NCBI GenBank assembly: GCA_021432635.1
Contig: MU270047.1
Coordinates: 186,001 to 250,000, forward strand
Reading direction: 5' to 3'
Origin: Thozetella sp. PMI_491
Lineage: Eukaryota > Ascomycota > Sordariomycetes > Chaetosphaeriales > Chaetosphaeriaceae
DNA: 64,000 nucleotides
Position numbers and translations under genes: made by a program. The notes below the pieces were generated by a model, which saw nothing but the letters and a program-made list of their open reading frames with translations, was not told where the DNA came from and ran no database searches. Positions 24,746 through 34,909 of this stretch are shown piece after piece (position 1 is the first letter of the stretch; each line of letters starts with the position of its first letter).

Positions 24746-25438
24746 TTACGCGCCACGAGGCTCTTTCGTAACCCACCACTCTTCCCATTCCGGATCGCGG
24801 GGCCGTGGAAAAGGGTCGATCCACGGCGTCGGGATACCATCGTCCATGAGCGGCGGCGGGCTGGCGGCTTCTTCGTCTGACTCGGATGACGAGTCCGAGT
24901 CCGTGTCTTGGTTCTGAGTGGGCCGCCGGGGCCAGGGAGGGCGCCGCAACTTGAATCTAGGTATCCTGAGAAAAGACACGGCCGACCGCAGCCTCGCCAG
25001 TCTCCCAAGGTGGCTCGCCGGTGCCGCCGTCTTCCGGTCTAGACAATAGGCGCATTCGGTACACTCGACTTCGGGCAGGATGTAGGGAGCAGCTTCGATG
25101 ATCTCGTCGACCTTGGGCCCGCCCCTGGCGGTAGGCTTCAGCACGGCGGGGAGTACCGGGTGGTAGCACGAGTGATAGACGTTCTGCCGGCAGACTGGAC
25201 ACGTTGGGCGTTCTGTGGCGACGATACGGAGGTAGTGCTTAATGCAATAGCTCCCGAAACGATGACCACAGGGTAGCACACTCCAGCCCTCGACGATGCC
25301 CTCCGGGTTCTTGGTCCCGATCGGCTCCTGGCAGATGGGGCAGGTCGCTTCGATCTGGGCCTTGCTATTCTGTTTCTCCAGCGCCAGGTCTTTCCGCCGC
25401 ATGTAATGGCTCGCTTTTCGGCGCATGCTGAAGGCCAT
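24746..25438 (-). CDS. RING-type zinc finger protein with a variant metal site
   Basis: One exon encodes 230 aa from the ATG at 25438; an upstream in-frame TTG is not a likely start. Residues 1-30 are basic and helical. A RING-like domain spans residues 33-83: Cys33-X2-Cys36, Cys57-X-His59, Cys65 and Cys80-X2-Cys83. The position that normally holds the fifth ligand (His or Cys, three residues after His59) is Gly62; His68 might substitute. A second CX2C pair near residue 127 (CTECAYC) is followed by an Arg-rich stretch, an acidic Ser/Asp/Glu run and a Trp/Pro-rich tail. A ubiquitin-ligase role is possible by fold only. A GTAAGA sequence at the stop codon could be a donor to a further exon that I could not locate. 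Confidence 0.75.
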   Translation of the reverse strand: MAFSMRRKASHYMRRKDLALEKQNSKAQIEATCPICQEPIGTKNPEGIVEGWSVLPCGHRFGSYCIKHYLRIVATERPTCPVCRQNVYHSCYHPVLPAVLKPTARGGPKVDEIIEAAPYILPEVECTECAYCLDRKTAAPASHLGRLARLRSAVSFLRIPRFKLRRPPWPRRPTQNQDTDSDSSSESDEEAASPPPLMDDGIPTPWIDPFPRPRDPEWEEWWVTKEPRGA

Positions 25439-26870
25439 ATTTGGCAAGCAAGATGTCGCGCCGCACGAAGAAGAAAGGAAAAAAGGGGGGGAGTGAAAGC
25501 AAGGGGGCGAGGGGGGATGGTGGGAGAGAAAGCAGAAAAGAGGGAGTGGTGTGGGTGTAGCTCCGCGGTAGTAATTGCTCTCTCGCCGGGCTCAACAGCG
25601 CAACGTTGCCGGGCCGTGCTGTTCCGGCGTGCAGCCAACTCGAGGTAAGCAACAGATGTGGTGTCGATCGGAAGCAAGAAAGTCGCCGTCGTGTTACGGA
25701 ACGAGGCTCCTTTTGACAGGCATGCGAATGGCCAGCAGCGCAGCACGGGTGAGCGCTCAACGGCAGGCAGCCAAGGCGAGAGGCTTAGCTTAACGTGAAC
25801 CACCAGGCACGGCTGCCACACACCAGTCAGTCAACTTGTTTCCGCACCGCCAAAAGTTTCAGGCGGTTAGCCAGCTTTTACTCGCTTGCGGCTGGGCAAA
25901 GTTGATTCGTCGCCCGATGCTCACAGCAGCCCTTCTTATTCCGGGGCTTGCGACCTCGCACGGAATGTGGCCCGGCTAACGTTAATGAATTATCACTCAT
26001 GGCAAGGTTAGGCCTGACCGGGTATTTCCAACTGGGTGGCCCATATCTGCATGTGCCGTGCCAGCCCGAAGCAGGCTCGGCAGGGACTGGCCGCGTCAGG
26101 GTCCTCATGGCCCCGGGAAGCGAGCATTCATCGTCCTACTAACCCGCACAAACTTGGTTACCACCGAGCTTGCCGTTGTGGCGAACCTTAACACCAAGTC
26201 CTGCGTCCGTTCCCTCACTGATCCTAAGGTTGCTTCACAGGACGAACGAATCCCTACCTCCCCCCTAAGGTAAGGCTACCCAAGTACGGGAGCATGTGGC
26301 ATTGTTCCAGGCTTCCTCCCCTGGTCGGCACTTGGGAGACTACGAGGACGGGGCCGGGGGGGTTAGAGGCGCTTCTTGGGGTGGACAGAGGTGGGTGCAT
26401 GGGTGGGGGCTGACGAAGTACATAATGTACTGCGTAGAGTACTTTACAACCCCGTTCTTTTGTTAGCGTGGGAATTAAAAGGTCGCTGTCTTTGGTGTCT
26501 TCACTCTTGATACTATTCTTGTCCCGAGGAAGCTCCAGATAAAGGGAGCTTAAAGGGAAAACGACAAGCCAAAGGGCCAGCACTGGGTTAAAATGGCCAG
26601 TAACGAGCCGAAACAGCCAACGAATCTACAGGGTCATGTACTGGCTTCCAGATACTTAAATCTGTCTGGCCTCTGTTCCGTACAAAGCTAACAAATATAC
26701 AGGGGGGCATTGTAGTGCTTACCCCACCATATTTTTTAACCCTAACCCCGGTGACTCCTAGCGGCTGTTTAGGCGACACCACTTGAAATCCGGACAGTTC
26801 TGATTTGGACTTTACCATCACCTAGCCCCCTCTATCGCATCAGCTACGCGCACCGGCATCTTCTATCACC
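25439..26870. promoter_or_regulatory. divergent intergenic region, RING gene / ES2
   Basis: About 1.4 kb separate two divergent starts. Purine-rich (+) sequence at 25460-25560 is probably the pyrimidine-rich leader of the RING gene read from the other strand. No further gene or RNA is recognised. Confidence 0.5.
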
Positions 26871-28241
26871 ATGGAGGCCCGACCGAGCGACTCCATGTCC
26901 CTCGTGCGCAAGCATGCAGAGCTCGAACTAATGCCCCCACCCCCGGCACCGAAACGAATCAAACGACCCAAGAAAGTCCTCGACGAAGACACCTACACCG
27001 AGGCGCTGTCCCAGATCATCGCCCGTGACTTCTTTCCCGGGCTCCTAGAAAGCGAGACGCAACAAGAATACTTGGACGCACTAGATTCCAAAGATGAAGA
27101 ATGGATTGCAAGCGCCGGCCGACGACTCCAGCATGTCATGACGCCTGGCCGACAACGGGTGCGCAGGGGTGCCTCACTCCAGCCCGGCCAGGAGACCCCG
27201 GTGGGTGTGGTTGGAGATACGCCAGTATCGATGGTATCTACTATAGTCGAGCAGCGGATCGACAGCGAAGCAGTCGACACCAATATGAGCCTAGGCGCGT
27301 TCCAGTCAAAGTACACCAGCGAAGACAACGAGAGCTTCTACAAACTCCTGGACAAGCAGAACTTGAAGAGGGCGGAAAAGTACGCGTGGCTGTGGAATGG
27401 GAACAAGATGCCTTCGAAGCAGCAGCTGAAGCAGAAGGAGGTCGAAGTCAAGCTACAGCAGCAGACACGAAGCCTGGTTGATGACGGCTTCAAGAGGGAC
27501 AGACTCGCGATCCGGGACAAGGATGACCGCCCGGCGGGACCGGACACTTGGAAAGCGAAACCTAATAACCAGTTAATGTTTGCTCCCGATGGCATCGAAG
27601 ATGAAATGGAGACAGTTGCTCAGCGCGACCAGGCTGAGTCTAGGGCCCCACCCAAAGCGATCGTGTACGCAAACACCAGAATGCCTCAACCAGACATCAG
27701 CTACAAGGCGTCTTCGTCTGAACCCTCACTGGCAGAAGTCCGTGACGCGATCGCCGGAAAGCGCAGGGCGTGTGACTCTGAGTCTAGCGCCGCCGGTGGT
27801 GGAGAGACACCCAGGGTGAATGGCTATGCCTTTGTCGATGACGAAGAGCCAGAGCCTGAACCTGCACCGGCGCCGGCTCCAGCCTCTCGAATCGACTTGG
27901 GCCCGGGCGACGCCACCCCGAATCCCTTTCAATTTCAGGATCAGAGGAAGCGGGAAGCGCTCCATCACCGGATGGTAGATAGGATTGCAGAGAAAAAACG
28001 CACTTCGGCAAAACTGGGACTGACGGGCAAGGTCGAAAAGACTCCGGTGCCCAAGTTTCCGAATAGCCCCAGGGTCTCTGGTGGCCTAACCCCGGCCGCG
28101 CAGAGGCTTTGGGGGAAGATTGACAGCGCCGGGAGGAAACTAACGGACTCGCCATTCAACAGGGCTCGAGTCACGCCGCGAGCAACCCCCCGAGCAAACC
28201 CCTTAGCGAAGGGTTCGGGGTTGAAGAACCTAGCCAACTGA
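26871..28241 (+). CDS. ESS2: Es2/DGCR14-like spliceosome-associated nuclear protein
   Basis: A single exon encodes 456 aa. The N-terminal segment KKVLDEDTYTEALSQIIARDFFPGL (residues 39-63) is the Es2 signature. Residues about 145-185 hold the conserved segment ending in YAWLWNGNKMPSKQ. The motif NGYAFVDDEE near 315 matches the Es2 C-terminal Y-x-F-V-D core, and a basic Arg/Thr/Pro-rich tail follows with TPRATPRANP repeats. Human DGCR14 (ESS2) and fission yeast Bis1 belong to this family; they associate with the late spliceosome and affect splice-site accuracy. Start and stop are clear (ATG after a CACC context, TGA at 28239). A Glu/Pro/Ala low-complexity run lies at about residues 322-337. 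Confidence 0.9.
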   Translation: MEARPSDSMSLVRKHAELELMPPPPAPKRIKRPKKVLDEDTYTEALSQIIARDFFPGLLESETQQEYLDALDSKDEEWIASAGRRLQHVMTPGRQRVRRGASLQPGQETPVGVVGDTPVSMVSTIVEQRIDSEAVDTNMSLGAFQSKYTSEDNESFYKLLDKQNLKRAEKYAWLWNGNKMPSKQQLKQKEVEVKLQQQTRSLVDDGFKRDRLAIRDKDDRPAGPDTWKAKPNNQLMFAPDGIEDEMETVAQRDQAESRAPPKAIVYANTRMPQPDISYKASSSEPSLAEVRDAIAGKRRACDSESSAAGGGETPRVNGYAFVDDEEPEPEPAPAPAPASRIDLGPGDATPNPFQFQDQRKREALHHRMVDRIAEKKRTSAKLGLTGKVEKTPVPKFPNSPRVSGGLTPAAQRLWGKIDSAGRKLTDSPFNRARVTPRATPRANPLAKGSGLKNLAN

Positions 28242-28729
28242 AAGCCTAACGATCATGGCTAGTGATAGATGGGGAACATGGTTGAAGGGGGACAGGATCA
28301 CGCATACGCATAAATAAGATACCCATAGACTCGAAAATTAAGAATACAAAAAGTTACATAATAGATCCCATCACCTACTCCTATTTCCCTTTCCCAAAGC
28401 TGTGAGTGATTGTCTGGGGGTGTGCCCCGGTACCGCTACATCCTCAGCATTCATTGGCTTCGCGGTTGTTCGAGTTGCTAGACAATGTACTCTGAATACG
28501 TATATGGAGTACTGATAATTATGCGGTACAATTGCACCTGGAAGTAATGTGGGGACTGTACTGACAGGGGGGCCTTGGCCGCCATTGGCCCAAGCTCCTA
28601 AGCTTCAAGGCCGAATTTTCGCGGCTCAGTCAAAGCTCCCAGAGCTCCGAGATTCACAAACAACACAAGACACTTAGCGCCGATCGACGGCGCAATGGAA
28701 CGGGGGCGCCGTAGCCCGGTGTTGTCCAA
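28242..28729. other. intergenic, ES2 3' end and COQ8 promoter
   Basis: About 490 bp between tandem genes. It includes an AT-rich 3' stretch (28300-28370) and a GCCATTGGCCCAAG element near 28579 that contains an inverted CCAAT box upstream of COQ8. No gene is seen. Confidence 0.5.
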
Positions 28730-31000
28730 ATGAGATTCTCTGATGTGCTCGTCGACTTGGCGGCGGTGGTGAGCGCGTCCCGCTCAGTTGCCTCGAAGCA
28801 CGTCGCACTGAGAAGGCGACAGCTCGATCGGTATGGGAAAACATCGAGCGTCATCGCAAGTCTGAGACAGGAACGGGAGGGCGAAAAGCCAATACACCGG
28901 AGCGGCGACGGTGCTGCAACGGCGCCCACAGAATCTGCTGCAGCTACTCAAATTCAGCCCACGACCGCGGCCGAAAGCGGCACAACCAAGGGGCCCGAGC
29001 CTGCTTCGTCTCTTGAGGCAACCTCAGCTAATAGCGAGGGCAAGCCTGCCTTGACTGAGGCAAGAGATGTTTCTCCAGAACTGCCAGTAGCAAGGCGCTC
29101 GCCGCTACCTCAAGCTCACCGGCACCCGCAATCAACAAACCTAAACAGTGATTCCGCTCCAGGGGATAGGGAATTCGTACCGGCGCCCTGGGCAGCCAAC
29201 AACGCCGGATTCATCCATCAGACGATAGTCGCCAATATACCTCGGGAACCGTTACCCCGAAATCATGGCATCCCCCATGAGAAGGATGTCCAGAATGTGC
29301 CGACTGGCATCAACCTCGATATCTTTCACACGAGAAGTGCTTCCAGAATCTTGAAGTCATTGAGAGAGAAAGAGGCGTTCGACTCAGAACGCTCCAATGA
29401 AAGCACAGCATCAACGCTGGGAACTGAGCAAATCGTCGACGACAAGCAAGCCTTGCCGGCCACGGAGACTTTGAATACAGTATCCGCGCCAGAGGCCGTT
29501 TCAGAGGTCGTTCCAATGACCTTAGAGGCGGAGAAGCCCATGCCTGAGCCAACCTCAGCTCAGCGCACCCTGTCCATCGATTCTAGCAGCTCCAAAAATG
29601 TCACCCAGGAGGATACCAGCACAGTTCTGGATCCCACAGGCGGCGAGATCCGCGCCACCCATCAACTCCGAGAGTCCAGGGTCCCATCAACCAGACTCAG
29701 CAGGATGTGGAACTACAGTGGTCTTGCAGTCGGCATGTTTGCCGGAGCGATAGGAGAAGGTCTGAGCCGAGCGATAGGTGGAGGCGGCCAAGGCTCTGTG
29801 ATGCTGAGTGAAGCCAACATGGAGCGGCTGGTGGCGAAGCTGTCGCGGATGCGCGGGGCCGCCCTGAAAATGGGCCAGGTTATGAGTTTCCAGGACTCGA
29901 AGATGCTCCCGGCGCCGATCCAGGAGGTGCTACAGAGGGTACAAGATCGAGCCGATTACATGCCCACCTGGCAGCGCGACAAGGTGCTGGCCAGCAACCT
30001 AGGTCAAGAGTGGCGGGAGATATTTGGTGAGTTTGAAGAGAAGCCGATTGCCGCCGCATCCATAGGACAAGTCCACAGAGCTACGCTCAAGTCAAACGGC
30101 GCCAAGGTTGCTGTGAAGATCCAGTTCCCAGGGGTTGCTGACTCCATCAACTCGGATCTCGACAATCTCGGCATCCTGCTGGCGGCAACTAGTCTGCTGC
30201 CCAAAGGCCTGTACCTAAACAAAACCATCGAAAATGCACGCACGGAGCTAGCGTGGGAATGCGACTATGCCCGTGAGGCAGAAAGCGCAGAGCGGTATCG
30301 CGAGCTTCTCACCGATGAGAATGATGTCTTCCAGGTCCCTAGAATCTACCCGGAGGCGAGCGGCAAGCAGGTGCTGACTATGGAATTCATGGAGGGTGTC
30401 GGCGTGACACGGGTCAAGTCGTTCACCCAGGAGCAGCGGGACTGGATTGGGACCCAAATCCTACGGTTATGCCTGCGCGAGATCACCGAGTTCAAGTTTA
30501 TGCAGACAGACCCCAACTGGACCAACTTCCAGTACAATGCGGCCACCAACAAACTCGAACTGCTTGACTTTGGGGCGTCGCGGGAGTATCCGGATCGATT
30601 CATCCGTCTGTACGTCAGCTTGCTAGAGGCGGCGTCGAAGTCCGACAGAGCAACAGTAAAGGTGCTATCAGAGGAGCTGGGCTATCTGACCGGGCACGAG
30701 AGCAAGGTCATGCTGGATGCCCACATCACCTCTGTGCTGACGCTAGCCGAGCCTTTCCTGCAGTCTGCACCCGAGCTGTACGACTTCCAGGATCAGACCA
30801 TCACAGAGCGGGTCAAGGCACAGATCCCCGTCATGATTCACGAGCGTCTGGCCCCACCGCCAGAGGAGACATATAGTCTGCACCGGAAACTCAGCGGGGC
30901 ATTTTTGCTGTGTGCTAGGCTAGGAAGCCAGGTGAGATGCAGAGAGCTCTTCGAGCAGGCCGTGAAAAAGGCAGAGCATTTGCACACCAAAGAAGCGTGA
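28730..31000 (+). CDS. COQ8: COQ8/ABC1 (ADCK3-like) atypical kinase for ubiquinone synthesis
   Basis: A single exon encodes 756 aa. The N terminus (MRFSDVLVDLAAVVSASRSVA) matches fungal Coq8 and resembles a mitochondrial targeting and membrane region. Residues about 60-320 are a low-complexity Ser/Thr/Glu/Pro-rich region. The ABC1 domain follows: the KxGQ motif as KMGQ near residue 380, the Ala-rich loop AAASIGQVH near 441, VKIQ with the nucleotide-binding Lys near 460, the catalytic-loop segment QTDPNWTNFQYN near 590 and DFG near 611. Coq8 is an atypical kinase or ATPase in the mitochondrial matrix that supports assembly of the CoQ biosynthetic complex. It converges on RRP36 with only 194 bp between the stop codons. 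Confidence 0.92.
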   Translation: MRFSDVLVDLAAVVSASRSVASKHVALRRRQLDRYGKTSSVIASLRQEREGEKPIHRSGDGAATAPTESAAATQIQPTTAAESGTTKGPEPASSLEATSANSEGKPALTEARDVSPELPVARRSPLPQAHRHPQSTNLNSDSAPGDREFVPAPWAANNAGFIHQTIVANIPREPLPRNHGIPHEKDVQNVPTGINLDIFHTRSASRILKSLREKEAFDSERSNESTASTLGTEQIVDDKQALPATETLNTVSAPEAVSEVVPMTLEAEKPMPEPTSAQRTLSIDSSSSKNVTQEDTSTVLDPTGGEIRATHQLRESRVPSTRLSRMWNYSGLAVGMFAGAIGEGLSRAIGGGGQGSVMLSEANMERLVAKLSRMRGAALKMGQVMSFQDSKMLPAPIQEVLQRVQDRADYMPTWQRDKVLASNLGQEWREIFGEFEEKPIAAASIGQVHRATLKSNGAKVAVKIQFPGVADSINSDLDNLGILLAATSLLPKGLYLNKTIENARTELAWECDYAREAESAERYRELLTDENDVFQVPRIYPEASGKQVLTMEFMEGVGVTRVKSFTQEQRDWIGTQILRLCLREITEFKFMQTDPNWTNFQYNAATNKLELLDFGASREYPDRFIRLYVSLLEAASKSDRATVKVLSEELGYLTGHESKVMLDAHITSVLTLAEPFLQSAPELYDFQDQTITERVKAQIPVMIHERLAPPPEETYSLHRKLSGAFLLCARLGSQVRCRELFEQAVKKAEHLHTKEA

Positions 31001-31194
31001 GCGGCCGGGAAGAGACGTGTACGATGCTTGTTTGACTTTGTGTAAGATGGTTCTGTACAACTGATATAGAGAATGCCGCGTCCTATCCGCGCGCCGCTCG
31101 GGATTCTTGGAGTGATATAGACCTGTACGACGAAGGCTCCTCGGAGCCTTGCTCAATACCACTAAATTCCAATTCTCTTTTCTCAGCTGCTGCC

Positions 31195-32180
31195 TTACAA
31201 TTCTTCCAGGCCTCGCCGTGCCATGGGCATCTCTTTCCTTTCCTTCGCAGCGACCTTCTTGCGTTTCCGCTCGATTGCCTTGTCCACCTGCCCCTTCTTC
31301 ATGCTCGCGAACTTGTCCAGGAGCACGCGCTTCTTCTGTTCGCTCTTCTTGAGGAAGAAGGGCATCTTGCCCTGCTTGACCAGCTCCTTCTCCTTGCGGC
31401 GGTGCTCGTCGACTACCGCCTGCTCGCGGTCACGGCGCTCTTGGTCCTTCTTCTTCGACTGCATTGACAGGAGTGCGCGCTGCAGCTCCTCCTTCTGCCG
31501 TGCGTCCTTGGTCTTCTTGATTGCCGTCCGTAGCTGCCGCATCTCGTCGTCCCGGTAACCGTCCAGGAAGGCGTAGGCCTTGCGCGCCTTGATCTCGTCC
31601 AGCTTGCTCAAGCCTGCGGCGGGCGCACCTAGTGGCCCGAATCGTGGGTCGCGGGCTTCGGCCTTGGGCACCGCTTCGCCGCCTCGTTTGCGCGAGACGG
31701 GCCGCTTACTGCTCATCTCCTGGGGGGCATGCTTGTTTGCGCGCTTGACTGCCTTGGCACCGCTTGTTCTGGAGGAAACCTTGGTCGGAGCATCACCGTC
31801 ATGTAGGTGACCCTTCTCCCCTGCTGCCGCCTGTTTCCTTGAAGAAGGCAATGCTGCCTGCGCTTTCGCCAGCGCCCCGAAGGAGAGTTGCGAGGCGTCA
31901 ATAGCGGCGCCGGCATCTTCCTCTAATGAGGCATCGGACTCCTTCGACAAAATTCAGCATGCTTCTAAATCGGGCCAGAGAAATGGGCTCGTCCCAATCT
32001 TACCGATTCACTTTCTTGGTCCGACGAGACGTCGTCTTCAACCCTCGAACGTCCCTCAGAGTCAAAACCTTCCTCGCTAGGATCACTGGAGTCACTAGCA
32101 TCCAACTCGAGCTCTTTCTCCACCCTGGGTCGAACGCGCCGTTGGATACCCTCGTCAATTATCCTTCGTTTCGCGGCCAT
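31195..32180 (-). CDS. RRP36: Rrp36, 90S pre-ribosome / rRNA processing factor
   Basis: Two exons, 32180-32004 and 31941-31195, join in phase 0 across a 62-bp intron (GTAAGA donor, AAG acceptor), giving 307 aa. Exon 1 begins MAAKRRIIDEG and is acidic and serine-rich after a basic start. The Rrp36 domain starts at RDPRFGPLGAPAAGLSK and continues through KAYAFLDGYRDDEMRQLR. It is followed by a long Lys/Arg/Glu-rich helix and PFFLKKSE, a conserved core. The basic C terminus fits a nucleolar protein. Rrp36 is an early component of the SSU processome needed for cleavages that release 18S rRNA. The acceptor is not CAG or TAG, but the frame and the family match support the join. Confidence 0.9.
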
Positions 32181-33175
32181 TTTGGTACTCAGTGTCTGTC
32201 GTAAAGGAAATGGTCGACAATACGTCCTCTTGCCAGTGTTGACCAAGTGTGGGGCGTTTCGAAAATTCAATGTGGGGCCTTATCGATAACGATATCCCAA
32301 AAAGGTACTTGTCAAACGTACTTTGGCGCGCTCACGACGCTAGGTACCTACCCCTAAACTCATACAAGAACCGTTTAGTGCCTTGGTGATCCAAACCTCT
32401 TCCTCCTTGGCCTTTGCCACATCCAGGAGGATATATCTCGCTCACATTGGGTATTCGCTCTGCCCCCATAATCAGCGCGAATTTAGCAGCTCCCTTCTGT
32501 ACCAAAGTTTGCCAATAACTTTCACTATACATACTGCATTTTCTACTTCCAAACCACCATCGACTTTCGCTGGCGCATCGGACAAGCGAGATCGAAAGGG
32601 AACTTGTGGTCGGCAAACTCCTGTCTTTGAAGTGGATATATACGCTGTTTTCCCCATCTATGGGACATAATCAAGCACTCAACGCAGTCATATGGAGACC
32701 CCTCAGTAGCATTCCTCTTTTGATGCATGCAACTAGGATTCGTCTACGTCCGAGAGCCACTCTTTCTCTCAGGAGGTGGTCCAGACTTTTAAGCCCATTT
32801 GTGACTAAGACAGCTCCTCGGGAGGAAACCTCGACGGCTAGAGGATTTCGAGCTGCACCAGACGGGTTAAGAACACCTAGAGCGACAGAGGAGGACGATA
32901 CCCGCCCCTCGCCTTCTTTCCGAGTGGTTGATATCACGAAGAGCTCCCTTCTGTCTCGTCACGCAGAAGAGCAGCCCCGGCCAAGAGTGGCTACCGTACA
33001 GCGCGATCACAGCGTGGTGCTACATCTTGCTGGAGCTGTTGAACGATATAATTTGGGGAAAACTCGGGCCGAGGTGCATACTCATATCTGTGAAAGAGAC
33101 GTATCTTATCCACTACTCCCTGTCAGTGTGGTACCGTTGGAGCGAGAGGAACAGCCGCGACCCGCACACCATTCA
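32181..33175. other. region between RRP36 and the FCP1-like gene; possible 5' extension
   Basis: This divergent region holds the RRP36 promoter and the leader of the next gene. From ATG 32660 the downstream frame stays open into the FCP1-like gene, adding 172 codons that start like a basic mitochondrial presequence. Their third codon positions are AT-rich and unlike the rest of the gene, so I treat them as probably non-coding. Confidence 0.4.
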
Positions 33176-34300
33176 ATGGCGTTCTTGAACACTCTTTCAA
33201 CTTCAAAAAGCGGTCCAGGGGCAGATTTCCCGGTGGCAATGCCAAGCTTCCTCAACCAGCACGCACCAGTTCCACCTCAGTATAGCCATCAACTACACGC
33301 CGAGAAGTCCTTGCTTCATCCGCCATCGCACCCGGCAGCAACTATATCCGTATCATCAGGAAATCGTCCTTCTCGCCGACAACGAAAAATAAGACAACAC
33401 AACCTTGCGGCCCCCAAAAACTCGAGCTCTGTTCCCATAACTAGCGACGGTTCACGAGACATTAACAGCACTGCTATCTTGACAATGGCCAAGAAGTCTA
33501 AGGACTCCTCTCGGAAGAGCAAAGAGAAGGTCAAACATCCCCCCAGCGAGGCATCCGGCGGCGTTCCCGACCCTAGCAAAGAGTACCTAGCCCATGTCGC
33601 AGGTGCTGTACCTGTGATGACCCCCCGGTGCCGGCCGTTGCTCGTCATTTTTGATCTTAACGGTACGCTTCTGTACCGCAAAAATAATGGAAAACGCTAC
33701 ACCGAGCGTATCCACGCCAAAACCTTCATCGAATACTGTAAGGAGCGCTTTACTGTGATGGTATGGTCGTCGGCCACACGTCCGAACGTCGAGAGCATGT
33801 GTGACGAGCTCTTCCCCGACCTCCCTGAGCATCTCCGCTGGGCGCGCGACAATCTCGGGCTTAGCTTGGACGACCAGAAACGAAATGTCCAGGTGTACAA
33901 GCGACTCAGCCATGTCTGGCAAGACTCGAGCATCCAGAAGCTGCATCCTTTTCGCCGTGACGGCGGCCAGTGGGACCAGACCAACACAGTTTTGATTGAC
34001 GACTCCAGGGAGAAAGCCCGCAGCGAGCCGTTCAACTGCATCACGCTGCCTGTTTTTGACAGCAGCTCAACAGAGGAGGAAGCAGCCATATTGCCGCACG
34101 TCCATGAGTACCTCAACGTCCTTGCGTGCCAGGAAGACGTCAGTTGCTACATACAGCACAATCCTTTCAAGGTCGAGGACAATCCCCCTAAAGTACCTCA
34201 TACTGCATTGTTGCCATATAAGCAATATCTCGAGACCAGCGAGCATGAGCGCCGCATAGCAATCGAGCAGGTGTGGGATATGGCATACAGTATCGTCTGA
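33176..34300 (+). CDS. FCP1/NLI-interacting-factor-like phosphatase domain protein
   Basis: Read from ATG 33176, the protein has 374 aa; alternative in-frame starts are at 32660, 33239 and 33484. The N-terminal 140 residues are low complexity with basic clusters (RPSRRQRK) that could be nuclear signals. The HAD-type FCP1 homology domain starts near residue 155: motif I is DLNGTLLYR (Asp160, Asn162), motif II is VMVWSSA, and motif III is the TVLIDDSREKA segment. Canonical FCP1/SCP phosphatases have DxDGT, so the second Asp, the general acid/base, is replaced by Asn here. The protein may be a weak phosphatase or a phosphoprotein-binding pseudoenzyme; the target is unknown. The C terminus is helical and conserved-looking. 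The domain call is firm and the start is not. Confidence 0.75.
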   Translation: MAFLNTLSTSKSGPGADFPVAMPSFLNQHAPVPPQYSHQLHAEKSLLHPPSHPAATISVSSGNRPSRRQRKIRQHNLAAPKNSSSVPITSDGSRDINSTAILTMAKKSKDSSRKSKEKVKHPPSEASGGVPDPSKEYLAHVAGAVPVMTPRCRPLLVIFDLNGTLLYRKNNGKRYTERIHAKTFIEYCKERFTVMVWSSATRPNVESMCDELFPDLPEHLRWARDNLGLSLDDQKRNVQVYKRLSHVWQDSSIQKLHPFRRDGGQWDQTNTVLIDDSREKARSEPFNCITLPVFDSSSTEEEAAILPHVHEYLNVLACQEDVSCYIQHNPFKVEDNPPKVPHTALLPYKQYLETSEHERRIAIEQVWDMAYSIV

Positions 34301-34909
34301 GTACCTATGGGATTTGGCGTACTGTTTCTCCAGTTTTTTTGTCGAGCCTAGTAAATGAACTACAGAGGAAGCGGCTGAGGTGGCGGATTGATTGGGTTGG
34401 CAAGCGCTTAGTATAGAGCTGTCAACTGTTCTGGCAACGGGGATGTATCATCATGTACAACTTCCCCTCTGACGCACACAAGCACAATTGCTAGTACTCT
34501 GTATGATTAGAACCAATACTCTAGATCACTTTCCTCGCCGTCTTGTCCTCAGCCGTGACGGCCGCTCTCCTGGGTTACAGAAGGTAAATCTATACAAGGT
34601 GAGCTTTTGGTACAGCATACCACGGTACATCGACAGAACAGAACATGCGTCACAGCGGCCCCAACCCATTGTTGCGGGCTGGACACAGCTAAGGAACAAG
34701 ACTAGTAAATGGTATCAAGGGTTGCTTCTTTGTCTATCCGTTTTGTAGGCTACGCTCGGCCTGTCAGCCGAGTAGACGAATATGAAGGCATCGATATCTG
34801 ATCCACCAGCCCTCCTGCCCTTGCCAGTGCATCAGTCAATAAGTCATGTCCCATTATCCGTAACCAGCCACCACCGCATGCCTTCCAGGTCACCTCAGAG
34901 GCGTGTTGT
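34301..34909. other. convergent 3' region, FCP1-like gene / eEF1B-gamma
   Basis: About 610 bp between converging stop codons. No gene, repeat or RNA is recognised. Confidence 0.55.
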
